Positions 1 to 5,752 of a stretch of 7,382 nt of DNA are shown here, piece after piece. Position 1 is the stretch's first letter; each line of letters starts with the position of its first letter. The stretch is taken from positions 1 through 7,382 of the forward strand of contig JAEXNZ010000459.1 of NCBI GenBank assembly GCA_023439425.1. Reading direction: 5' to 3'. The DNA is from Pseudomonadota bacterium (GTDB lineage: Bacteria; Pseudomonadota; Gammaproteobacteria; Xanthomonadales; Xanthomonadaceae). The notes below the pieces were generated by a model. That model was not told the origin of the DNA, did no database searches, and was given only the letters and a program-made list of their open reading frames with translations. A program made the position numbers and the translations under genes.

Positions 1-58
1 CGAACTCCCGACCGCCTGGTTCGTAGCCAGGTACTCTATCCAACTGAGCTACGGGCGC
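1..58 (-). tRNA. tRNA-Arg(ACG), 3' part cut off by window edge
   Basis: Read on the minus strand, the 5' end begins at 58 with acceptor arm GCGCCCG (58-52), followed by TA, a D-arm GCTC...GAGT (49-33), an anticodon stem CCTGG/CCAGG (31-27 and 19-15) around the loop CTACGAA, the variable loop and the first strand of the T-arm GGGAG. The anticodon is ACG at 24-22, so this is an arginine tRNA; A34 of such tRNAs is normally deaminated to inosine by TadA to read CGU, CGC and CGA. The rest of the T-arm, the acceptor 3' strand and CCA lie outside the window. A strong promoter directly precedes it, so it is probably transcribed on its own and not only by read-through from the hydrolase gene. Confidence 0.96.
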
Positions 59-73
59 GTCAACAGGAGCGGA

Positions 74-102
74 ATTATGCGGATCGAGGCCCGATCCGTC
101 AA
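74..102 (-). promoter_or_regulatory. sigma70-type promoter of the tRNA-Arg gene
   Basis: On the minus strand TTGACG (102-97) is separated by exactly 17 bases from CATAAT (79-74). Each hexamer matches the sigma70 consensus at five of six positions. Transcription would start near 68-66, about 8-10 bases before the mature tRNA 5' end at 58. The bases after the -10 box are GC-rich, as is common in stable-RNA promoters under stringent control; that regulation is an inference. The spacer is largely filled by a 7-bp inverted repeat, CGGATCG (80-86) and CGATCCG (92-98). Confidence 0.8.
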
Positions 103-117
103 CGCCTTTGTGAAGAC

Positions 118-137
118 TTTCATTCAAATGAATGAAA
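118..137. repeat. perfect 9-bp inverted repeat over the hydrolase stop codon
   Basis: TTTCATTCA (118-126) and TGAATGAAA (129-137) are exact reverse complements separated by AA. The repeat covers the last codons and the TGA stop (120-122) of the alpha/beta hydrolase gene. It is AT-rich in an otherwise GC-rich region. No T-run follows on the minus strand, so it is not a classical intrinsic terminator. It could be an mRNA 3'-end hairpin or a weak terminator before the tRNA promoter; the sequence does not decide. Confidence 0.45.
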
Positions 138-959
138 AAGCGCCTGTGCCACCGCCTCCGGCGACTTCATCCAGGCGAAGTGATCGGCACGCGTGCCAAG
201 GGCTGATGCCGACACCACCTGCAGCTGCGAACGCACCTGCGGCAGCTTCGTCAGCAGGCCCTGCATCGAGCCGGGCGGCGCGAACCAGTCCTGTTCCAGC
301 ACCACCGCCTGCGCCTGGCCGCGAAGGCGCTGCATCGTGCCCTCCAGATCCTCCGCCATGCCCACCGCCGCGTAGTGGTTGCTCAGCCCCACCCGCGCCC
401 AGTCCTGGATCAGTCCCCGCGCCTCGGTGCCGCCAAAGCCCAGCCGGCGGCCGGGCAGGGTGCCCTGACGCTGCGCCAGCCACGGCAGGAACCGGTACAC
501 CAGCGGCAGCAGCCAGCCGCGCGGGGCCGGGAAGGTCCGCCAGTACGGCGTGCCCGTGGCCACCAGCCAGAAGCGTTCGAACACCGACGGGTGCTGTCCC
601 GCGAACACACAGGCCAGCTGCCCGCCCAGGCTGTGCCCCCCGATGATCAGCGGGGCTGCCCCGTGCAGGCGTAGCGCCGCCAGACTGGCCGGCAGGTCCT
701 GCTGCAGAATCTCCCGGTAGCCCCAGTCCTGCGTCCGCGACGGTCGCAGGCTGCTGCTGCCGTTGCCGCGCCACTCGTGCAGGAATACCGCCACCCCGCG
801 TGCTGCCAGTGCATCCGCGAACGCCTGATAGTTGCGCGCCGAAACCCCCAGCGCCGGCAACCACAGCAACTGCGCGCGCGGCTGTGCTGGAATCCGCGCG
901 ATCAGCTCGAAACGATGCCCGTCATCGGTCTGCGCCGGAATCAGGATCGAACGGGTCAT
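120..959 (-). CDS. alpha/beta-fold hydrolase (serine hydrolase)
   Basis: A 279-residue cytosolic protein with the features of an alpha/beta hydrolase. The nucleophile elbow GHSLGG is at residues 108-113 (Ser110), an acid candidate is Asp224 in LEQDWFAPP, and the catalytic histidine is probably His260 in RADHFAW. HEWRGNGSS (61-69) lies where such enzymes carry the strand-4/oxyanion region. No signal peptide or membrane segment is seen. The substrate cannot be named; esterase, lipase-like or acyl-transfer activity are all possible. The reading frame stays open upstream inside thiD, but the start used here is ATG at 959, because homologous sequence begins there and its ATGA overlaps the thiD stop, which suggests translational coupling. 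There is no clear Shine-Dalgarno sequence of its own. It is the last gene of the minus-strand run. Confidence 0.87.
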   Translation of the reverse strand: MTRSILIPAQTDDGHRFELIARIPAQPRAQLLWLPALGVSARNYQAFADALAARGVAVFLHEWRGNGSSSLRPSRTQDWGYREILQQDLPASLAALRLHGAAPLIIGGHSLGGQLACVFAGQHPSVFERFWLVATGTPYWRTFPAPRGWLLPLVYRFLPWLAQRQGTLPGRRLGFGGTEARGLIQDWARVGLSNHYAAVGMAEDLEGTMQRLRGQAQAVVLEQDWFAPPGSMQGLLTKLPQVRSQLQVVSASALGTRADHFAWMKSPEAVAQALFHSFE

Positions 960-1765
960 GCCGGCCGCGCCGCGCCGAAATGGTCCAGCACCAGCACCTC
1001 GCTGCGCCCGGGCGTGTAGCCGCTCTGCAGGCCGCGCGCGACATAGTCGATGGCCGCCTCGCAGGCGTTGGCCAGCGACAGCCCGCAGCACAGCTGCGCC
1101 GCGATCGCCGAGGCCAGCGTGCAACCGGTGCCGTGCGCGTCCACCGGCAGGCGGGCATGGATGAAGGCTTCGAAGGTTACGCCGTCGAAGAAGCGATCCA
1201 CCACCCGGCTGCCTTCCATCAGGTGTCCGCCTTTCAGCAGCACCGCGCCAGCGCCGAGATCGGTCAGTGCGCTGGCCGCGTCCTCGGCCTCTTCGCCGTT
1301 GCGGATCTGCCGTCCCAGCAGCAGCTCGGCTTCCGGCGTGTTCGGCGTCACCAGCGTGGCCAGCGGCAGCAGACGCGTACGCAGGGCGTGCAGCGCGCTG
1401 TCTTCCAGCAGCTTGGCTCCGCTGGTGGCGACCATCACCGGGTCAAGGATGATGTGCGGCGGGCGATGCTTCTCCAGTGCGTCGGCGACCAATGAAATCA
1501 CCTCGGCATTGGCCAGCATGCCCAGCTTCACCGCGTGGATGTCGAAGTCGGCGAAGCACGCATCCAGCTGCGCCTGCAGGAAGTCCAGCGGCGGCACGTG
1601 CACCGCGGTGACGCCGCGGGTGTTCTGCGCGGTCAGTGCAGCAATCGCGGAAAGGCCATGAACGCGGTGGGCGGCGAAGGCCTTCAGGTCGGCCTGGATG
1701 CCGGCACCACCGCCGGAATCGGAACCGGCAATGGTCAGGGCGGAGACGGGAGTGGATGGGCTCAT
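956..1765 (-). CDS. thiD: hydroxymethylpyrimidine/phosphomethylpyrimidine kinase ThiD
   Basis: A 269-residue ribokinase-fold kinase that phosphorylates HMP and HMP-phosphate to HMP-pyrophosphate, the pyrimidine half of thiamine. Visible family motifs are the N-terminal GSDSGGGAGIQAD (14-26), DPVMVATSG (108-116), TPNTPEAELL (140-149) and the anion-hole motif HGTGCTLASAIAA (211-223) with Cys215 in the position of the conserved cysteine. Length is normal for a stand-alone ThiD; there is no fused ThiE or TenA domain. The gene starts 22 bp after the DUF1275 gene and its TGA overlaps the ATG of the hydrolase gene. No TPP riboswitch can be placed in the short gap, so if thiamine controls this gene it does not do so from here. 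The Shine-Dalgarno sequence is weak. Confidence 0.96.
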   Translation of the reverse strand: MSPSTPVSALTIAGSDSGGGAGIQADLKAFAAHRVHGLSAIAALTAQNTRGVTAVHVPPLDFLQAQLDACFADFDIHAVKLGMLANAEVISLVADALEKHRPPHIILDPVMVATSGAKLLEDSALHALRTRLLPLATLVTPNTPEAELLLGRQIRNGEEAEDAASALTDLGAGAVLLKGGHLMEGSRVVDRFFDGVTFEAFIHARLPVDAHGTGCTLASAIAAQLCCGLSLANACEAAIDYVARGLQSGYTPGRSEVLVLDHFGAARPA

Positions 1766-1787
1766 GCCGCGATTGTGCAGTGTTTGC

Positions 1788-2459
1788 TCAGCGCGTGCGC
1801 AGCAGCGTCCATTGCCGGTACAGCACGTAGCCCAGCCCGGTGCAGCCAGTGAGTGCGGCCGGGGCCAGCAGGGCCAGATACTGCCAGCGCATGAACAACC
1901 ATGCGCCGATCACGCCGCCGGCCAGAAAGCCACTGACGATCAGTCCGCTCAGGGTCAGTCGCCGCATCGGCAGCGGCAGCCCGCGCAGCAGGTGGCCCAG
2001 GCCGATGCCCAGGTCGGTGAACATGCCGCTGAGGTGGGTGGTGCGCACCACCGCGCCACTGAAGGTGGTTGCCATTGCATTCTGCAGGCCGCAGGCCATC
2101 GCCGCGGCCACCGCGCCCCAGATCTGCTGGCGCTGGAACAGCGGTATCGCGATCAGCAGCAACAGCGATTCCAGGGTCAGCACCACGCCATAGCGACGGC
2201 CCAGCTGCAGGGTGCTGTCCTGCACGATCATGCCGCTGAGCATCGCACCCAGGCAGAACGCGATCAGCAGGCCCCACAGGTGGCCGACCACGCGCCAGTC
2301 GCCCTGCGCCAGCGCCATGCCGAGCTGGCTGGTGGTGCCGGTCATGTGGCTGACCGCCTGATGCTCGAAACCCAGGAAGCCGACCACGTTGACCATGCCG
2401 GCCACGCACGACAACGCGATCGCGCCGATCCACACCCAGGCCGGCAGGCGGATGCTCAT
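1788..2459 (-). CDS. YoaK/DUF1275 family inner-membrane protein
   Basis: A 223-residue, strongly hydrophobic protein with about six predicted membrane segments (roughly 9-29, 59-79, 90-107, 113-131, 170-189 and 194-214). The first family motif is MVNVVGFLGFEHQAVSHMTG (22-41) and the second is CGLQNAMATTFSGAVVRTTH (123-142); both are characteristic of DUF1275. The family is found widely in bacteria, but no transport substrate or reaction is established to my knowledge, so no function is assigned. It lies 30 bp after the lipoprotein gene and 22 bp before thiD, so it is probably co-transcribed. No good Shine-Dalgarno sequence precedes the ATG; an 8-codon open frame ends with TGA overlapping this ATG. 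Confidence 0.9.
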   Translation of the reverse strand: MSIRLPAWVWIGAIALSCVAGMVNVVGFLGFEHQAVSHMTGTTSQLGMALAQGDWRVVGHLWGLLIAFCLGAMLSGMIVQDSTLQLGRRYGVVLTLESLLLLIAIPLFQRQQIWGAVAAAMACGLQNAMATTFSGAVVRTTHLSGMFTDLGIGLGHLLRGLPLPMRRLTLSGLIVSGFLAGGVIGAWLFMRWQYLALLAPAALTGCTGLGYVLYRQWTLLRTR

Positions 2460-2489
2460 GCTGCGGCAGCAGCGTGTTTCATGGCGGGA

Positions 2490-2987
2490 TCAGTGTCCGC
2501 CCGGCGGGCCGTTGAACTGCACGTCGGTGAACTGGTTCGTGGCCGGGTCGAACACCGCGCCCCAGAACTGCGCGCCGCCGTCGCAGACCCGGATCGCTTC
2601 ACGCGACGGATCAATCTCGCTGTGGTCGGGCAGGTGGAAGGCGTTGAGGTAGATCAGCTGGCGGCCATCCACTTCGATGCCCACGTACTGGCGGTCGAAA
2701 TCGACCACCTTGGGAATCTGCGCCTCCAGCGAGGGCAGCTGCGCCTCCAGCTGTTCAATCTGCGCGCGGCTGGGAGCCCAGTACCCGCTGAGCCGCCCCG
2801 GCGGCTGGCCGGGGCTGGGGCGGGAGCAGGTATCCAGCACCTGGGCGGCGATCACCGGACGGGTGACCACCCAGGACTGGCCGGTTTTCACCGCGGTGGG
2901 GACCGTGGCCCCCGGGCGGGTGTTGGATGGCGTGCAGGCGGCCGCCAGCGCGGCGAGCGCCAGCGGCAGCAGGGCACGGAGTGACAT
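2490..2987 (-). CDS. small predicted lipoprotein, unknown function
   Basis: A 165-residue protein from the ATG at 2987. It begins with a short hydrophobic signal sequence ending ALAALAAAC, with Cys18 as the likely lipidated residue. The -3 position is Ala, so the lipobox is not ideal and SPI cleavage is not excluded. The mature part has a Pro/Thr-rich linker, then WAPSRAQIEQLEAQLPSLEA (70-89), RQYVGIEVDGRQLIYLNAF (99-117) and CDGGAQFWGAVFDPAT (135-150); this layout resembles a family of uncharacterised proteobacterial proteins. Cys54 and Cys135 could form a disulfide. A GTG at 2996 is an alternative start (168 residues) whose GTGA would overlap the phoH stop. The GGAGG at 3005-3001 lies about 4 bases from that GTG and about 13 from the ATG, so neither spacing is ideal. 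Confidence 0.8.
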   Translation of the reverse strand: MSLRALLPLALAALAAACTPSNTRPGATVPTAVKTGQSWVVTRPVIAAQVLDTCSRPSPGQPPGRLSGYWAPSRAQIEQLEAQLPSLEAQIPKVVDFDRQYVGIEVDGRQLIYLNAFHLPDHSEIDPSREAIRVCDGGAQFWGAVFDPATNQFTDVQFNGPPGGH

Positions 2988-2992
2988 GCGGA

Positions 2993-4390
2993 TCACAACA
3001 CCTCCGAAGCGTAATCGGCCAGGCGCGAACGCTCGCCCCGGCGCAGGGTGATATGCGCACTGTGCGGCCAGTTCTTGAAGCGGTCCACCGCGTAGGTCAG
3101 GCCCGACGTGGTTTCGGTCAGGTACGGCGTGTCGATCTGCTCCACGTTGCCCAGGCAGACGATCTTGGTGCCGGGGCCGGCACGGGTGATCAGGGTCTTC
3201 ATCTGCTTGGGGGTGAGGTTCTGCGCCTCGTCCAGGATCAGATAGCGCGACAGGAACGTACGCCCGCGCATGAAGTTCAGCGAGCGGATCTTGATCCGGC
3301 TGGCCAGCAGGTCATTGGTGGCCGCACGCCCCCACGCGCCGCCTTCCTGCGGCTGGGTCAGCACTTCCAGGTTGTCGGTCAGCGCGCCCATCCACGGCGT
3401 CATCTTTTCTTCTTCGGTGCCGGGCAGGAAGCCGATGTCCTCGCCCACGCTGACCGTGGCGCGGGTCATGATGATCTCGCGGTAGCGCTGCTGGTCCATG
3501 GTCTGGGCCAGGCCGGCCGCCAGTGCCAACAGGGTCTTGCCGGTGCCGGCGGTGCCGAGCAGGGTGACGAAGTCGATCTCCGGGTCCATCAGGGCATTGA
3601 GGGCGAAGTTCTGCTCGCGGTTGCGCGCGCTGATCCCCCACACCGCATGGCTGCCGTGGCGGTAGTCGTTGACCAGCGACAGGGTGATCTTCTCGCCCTC
3701 GACCTTGGCCACCCGCATTTCCACTTCGTCGTCGCCGGGCAGGTAGACGTACTGGTTGGGGTACCAGTCCTCGCTGTCGGTGGCGCGTACCTCGTAGGTG
3801 GTACGACCCTTGTCGCTCCAGCTGCGCAGGTCGTCGGTGTGCTGCTTCCAGAAGTCTTCCGGCAGCTGGGTGGCACCGGTGTAGAGCAGGCTGAAGTCGT
3901 CCAGTGCGCGGTCGTTCTCGTAGTCTTCCGAGACGATGCCGGCAATGGCGGCTTTGATCCGCAGGTTGATGTCCTTGGACACGAACACCACCGGAATTTC
4001 CGGGGTGAATTCCTTCAATGCCAGGATCGCGCCGAGGATTGCGTTGTCCGGAATCACCGCGCCGAAGCTCTTGCCGGCTTCGAAGTGGCTGGTCTGGAAG
4101 CGCAGCTTGCCGGCGCTCTGCTTGCCGCGCAGCTGCAGCCCGTTTGGACGCTGCAGCGGAATGCCTTCGGCCAGGTTGTCCAGGCCCGAGGCTTCGACCA
4201 GTTCGTTGAGGAAACGGCTGACCTGCCGCGCGTTGCGGCTGGCTTCGGAGGTGCCCTTCTTGCCGTTGTCCAGCTCTTCAATCACCTGCATCGGCAGGTA
4301 GACATCATGCTCCTCGAATTTGAACAGCGCGGTTGGATCGTGCATCAGCACGTTGGTATCCAGTACGTAGATGCGCTTGCCTCGGGTCAT
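2993..4390 (-). CDS. PhoH family protein: PIN domain plus PhoH ATPase (PhoH2 type)
   Basis: A 465-residue two-domain protein. The N-terminal PIN-type nuclease domain (about 6-150) shows KRIYVLDTNVLMHDP with Asp11, further acidic residues at Glu38/Glu39, Asp115 and Asp140 in VFVSKD. The C-terminal PhoH P-loop ATPase (about 255-460) has Walker A GTAGTGKT at 279-286 and Walker B YLILDEAQN at 383-391, plus the PhoH block GEDIGFLPGTEEEKMTPWMG (316-335). PhoH2 proteins in other bacteria are reported to unwind and cleave RNA; that activity here is inferred from domains only. The start is ATG at 4390, since AGGAA at 4401-4397 is spaced 6 bases from it; upstream in-frame ATGs at 4396 and 4420 are less well placed. 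It is distinct from the short PhoH1/YbeZ ATPase, which lacks a PIN domain. It lies 34 bp after bcp. Confidence 0.95.
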   Translation of the reverse strand: MTRGKRIYVLDTNVLMHDPTALFKFEEHDVYLPMQVIEELDNGKKGTSEASRNARQVSRFLNELVEASGLDNLAEGIPLQRPNGLQLRGKQSAGKLRFQTSHFEAGKSFGAVIPDNAILGAILALKEFTPEIPVVFVSKDINLRIKAAIAGIVSEDYENDRALDDFSLLYTGATQLPEDFWKQHTDDLRSWSDKGRTTYEVRATDSEDWYPNQYVYLPGDDEVEMRVAKVEGEKITLSLVNDYRHGSHAVWGISARNREQNFALNALMDPEIDFVTLLGTAGTGKTLLALAAGLAQTMDQQRYREIIMTRATVSVGEDIGFLPGTEEEKMTPWMGALTDNLEVLTQPQEGGAWGRAATNDLLASRIKIRSLNFMRGRTFLSRYLILDEAQNLTPKQMKTLITRAGPGTKIVCLGNVEQIDTPYLTETTSGLTYAVDRFKNWPHSAHITLRRGERSRLADYASEVL

Positions 4391-4424
4391 CGTCATTTCC
4401 TGGTGGCAGAACAGGGACAAGCCA

Positions 4425-4952
4425 TCACGGCCTGCGGGGCAGGGTGATGGCCATTGCGGGGTGCCGGGTTGGGCACTGGGTTTTCGCGGCCTTCAGGGCT
4501 TCAAGGACGGATTCTGCGTGGCCGGCCACTTTGACCTTGCGCCACGATTCCACAATACGACTGTCGGGCGAAATGAGGAAGGTGCTGCGTTCAATGCCGC
4601 GCACCTGCTTGCCGTACATGTTCTTCAGCTTGATCACATCGAACGCGCTGCACAGCGCTTCATCGCTGTCACTGATCAGCGGGAACTGGAAGCCCTGCTT
4701 GGCGCAGAAATTGTCGTGCGACTTCACCGAGTCGCGCGAGACGCCGAACACCTGTGCGCCGGCGCGCTTGAACTTCGGCAGCAGCGCGTTGAAGTCGATG
4801 CCTTCGGTGGTGCACCCGGGGGTGCTGTCCTTGGGGTAGAAGTACAGCACCAGCCACTGGCCGGCGAGTGCGCCGAGGGTGGTGTGTTCGCCGCCGGAAA
4901 GGGCCAGCGGAAGCGAGAGGGTGGTGCTGTCCAGGGTGTCGCCGTTGTTCAT
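4425..4952 (-). CDS. bcp: thioredoxin-dependent thiol peroxidase (Bcp/PrxQ)
   Basis: A 175-residue peroxiredoxin of the PrxQ/Bcp subfamily that reduces H2O2 and organic hydroperoxides in the cytosol. The active site YPKDSTPGCTTE (39-50) places the peroxidatic cysteine at Cys47 after Thr44, and Arg116-Thr121 (VRGIERST) carries the usual supporting arginines. There is no cysteine at +5, unlike E. coli Bcp; instead Cys83 (NFCAKQG) matches the Cys47/Cys83 pair described for the Xylella fastidiosa PrxQ-beta enzyme, so an intramolecular 47-83 disulfide is expected. Cys101 is extra. The family normally ends near residue 159; here 16 more residues (CPTRHPAMAITLPRRP) follow Gln159. AAGGA at 4961-4957 lies 4 bases before the ATG. 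It lies downstream of gcvR, as in E. coli. Confidence 0.95.
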   Translation of the reverse strand: MNNGDTLDSTTLSLPLALSGGEHTTLGALAGQWLVLYFYPKDSTPGCTTEGIDFNALLPKFKRAGAQVFGVSRDSVKSHDNFCAKQGFQFPLISDSDEALCSAFDVIKLKNMYGKQVRGIERSTFLISPDSRIVESWRKVKVAGHAESVLEALKAAKTQCPTRHPAMAITLPRRP

Positions 4953-5004
4953 GAGGTCCTTGTTCCGGAGCCTGGGGTACGTCTGCTACAACTGCATGAA
5001 ACGC

Positions 5005-5027
5005 CGCGCGCCCGTGATGGACGCGCG
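5005..5027. repeat. CGCGCG inverted repeat between gcvR and bcp
   Basis: CGCGCG at 5005-5010 and at 5022-5027 can pair across an 11-base loop in the 79-bp gap between gcvR and bcp. On the minus (coding) strand the T-run lies before the hairpin and not after it, so it is not an intrinsic terminator for gcvR. It may slow transcription, protect an mRNA end, or be chance in GC-rich DNA. Confidence 0.3.
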
Positions 5028-5031
5028 AAAA

Positions 5032-5592
5032 TCAGAACTTCATCGGGTCCATGATCGCGTCCAGGTTCAGGTGGTCGCAGAATTCCAGGAAGTCGTCGCG
5101 CAATGCGGCGATGTGCATGTTGGCGGGCACGCCGATGGTGACCTGCGCGGAGAACATTTCCGCACCGGTCTGCATGGCGCGGTAACGCGTGCTCTGCAGG
5201 TTTTCGATGGTGATGCCCTGGCGGTCGAAGAAGTCGGCCAGCTGGAACAGGATGCCCGGCTTGTCGGCGGCGATCACTTCCACGATGTAGGGCAGCAGGT
5301 TGGACTGCGCCTGCTTGGCACCGGTGCGGTACCACACCAGCTTCAGGCCTTCCTCGCGCTCCAGCCGGGTCAGCATCGCTTCCAGCTTGGCGCCCGCGTC
5401 CCATGAGCCGGTGGCCAGGGCGGTGACCGAGACATCGCGGCCCACGGTGGCGAGGCGGGCATCGACCAGATTGCAGCCACTGTCGGCGATGCGCCGGGTC
5501 ACAGGCAGCAGGGGGGACTCCGGATGCGTCGTATAGGCGTTGATCAGGAGGTGGTTTTCGGTCGGCGCAGGCCGCGGCGTGGAGTCGGTCAA
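5032..5592 (-). CDS. gcvR: glycine cleavage system transcriptional repressor GcvR
   Basis: A 186-residue protein of two ACT domains, about 13-90 (NHLLINAYTTHPESPLLPV...) and about 100-180 (NLLPYIVEVIAADKPGILFQL...), the arrangement of GcvR. In E. coli GcvR binds GcvA and blocks activation of gcvTHP when glycine is low; it does not itself have a DNA-binding domain, and none is seen here. The reading frame continues upstream, but the most likely start is TTG at 5592 (MTDSTPRPAPTENHLLIN), since related proteins begin in this way and the upstream part is intergenic in character. An ATG at 5658 would add 22 residues. The Shine-Dalgarno is poor. Placement next to bcp and divergent from dapA is the same as in E. 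coli, which supports the name. Whether a GcvA partner exists in this organism cannot be seen. Confidence 0.85.
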   Translation of the reverse strand: MTDSTPRPAPTENHLLINAYTTHPESPLLPVTRRIADSGCNLVDARLATVGRDVSVTALATGSWDAGAKLEAMLTRLEREEGLKLVWYRTGAKQAQSNLLPYIVEVIAADKPGILFQLADFFDRQGITIENLQSTRYRAMQTGAEMFSAQVTIGVPANMHIAALRDDFLEFCDHLNLDAIMDPMKF

Positions 5593-5620
5593 GGGGGTTC
5601 CGGTAATGCAGGGTGAGTCT

Positions 5621-5643
5621 GAACGGTGCCGAACGGCACGTTC
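5621..5643 (-). promoter_or_regulatory. hairpin in the gcvR leader / dapA upstream region
   Basis: GAAC-g-GTGCC (5621-5630) pairs with GGCAC-GTTC (5635-5643) around a GAAC loop, giving nine base pairs with one bulged base. If gcvR transcription starts near 5647, this would be the extreme 5' structure of its mRNA, ending about 29 bases before the TTG start. It could instead be a protein-binding dyad upstream of dapA. No function is known. Confidence 0.4.
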
Positions 5644-5653
5644 GCCGGAGTCC

Positions 5654-5683
5654 AGCATACTTGCCCGCGCTTTCGGCCCGCAA
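5654..5683 (-). promoter_or_regulatory. candidate gcvR promoter
   Basis: On the minus strand TTGCGG (5683-5678) and TATGCT (5659-5654) are separated by 18 bases. The hexamers match sigma70 consensus only in part, so this is a weak call made from position and spacing. It overlaps the candidate dapA promoter in the opposite direction almost completely. Confidence 0.35.
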
Positions 5684-5690
5684 GTAACAT
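5661..5690 (+). promoter_or_regulatory. candidate dapA promoter
   Basis: TTGCCC (5661-5666) and TAACAT (5685-5690) are separated by 18 bases, each matching the sigma70 consensus at four of six positions. A start near 5697 would leave a leader of about 56 bases before the TTG codon of dapA. ACTTGC (5659-5664, with the A at 5659) and GCAAGT (5680-5685) form a dyad at whose arms the opposing -35 boxes lie. Confidence 0.35.
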
Positions 5691-5752
5691 GCAGAAGGCA
5701 TCCGGCCGGCACCTGCGCGGCCTGCCTTTCCCCTTCTTCCGAGCATTGTTCC

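Noticed and set aside
1..137. Attachment site or integrated element at the tRNA-Arg gene
   Set aside because: tRNA-Arg genes are frequent integration sites, but the 3' end is outside the window and there is no integrase or repeated tRNA end in the sequence given.
960..1124. N-terminal extension of the alpha/beta hydrolase by 55 residues
   Set aside because: The extension overlaps the C-terminal part of thiD in another frame and has an Arg/Ala-rich shadow composition; the ATG at 959 gives a normal protein start.
1766..1787. TPP riboswitch before thiD
   Set aside because: The gap to the upstream gene is only 22 bases, far too short for the aptamer, and no THI-box sequence is seen.
1698..2984. 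Plus-strand open frame of 428 codons opposite the DUF1275 and lipoprotein genes
   Set aside because: Composition dominated by Gln, His, Ala and Arg with no domain pattern; it is the mirror of GC-rich coding sequence on the minus strand.
2927..4447. Long plus-strand open frame (506 codons) antisense to phoH
   Set aside because: phoH on the other strand shows complete PIN and Walker motifs. The antisense product is low in recognisable motifs and has no ribosome binding site of note.
5540..5752. N-terminal extension of DapA to an ATG at 5540
   Set aside because: It would overlap the gcvR start and intergenic hairpin; dapA similarity begins exactly at the TTG at 5753 and the resulting length is normal.
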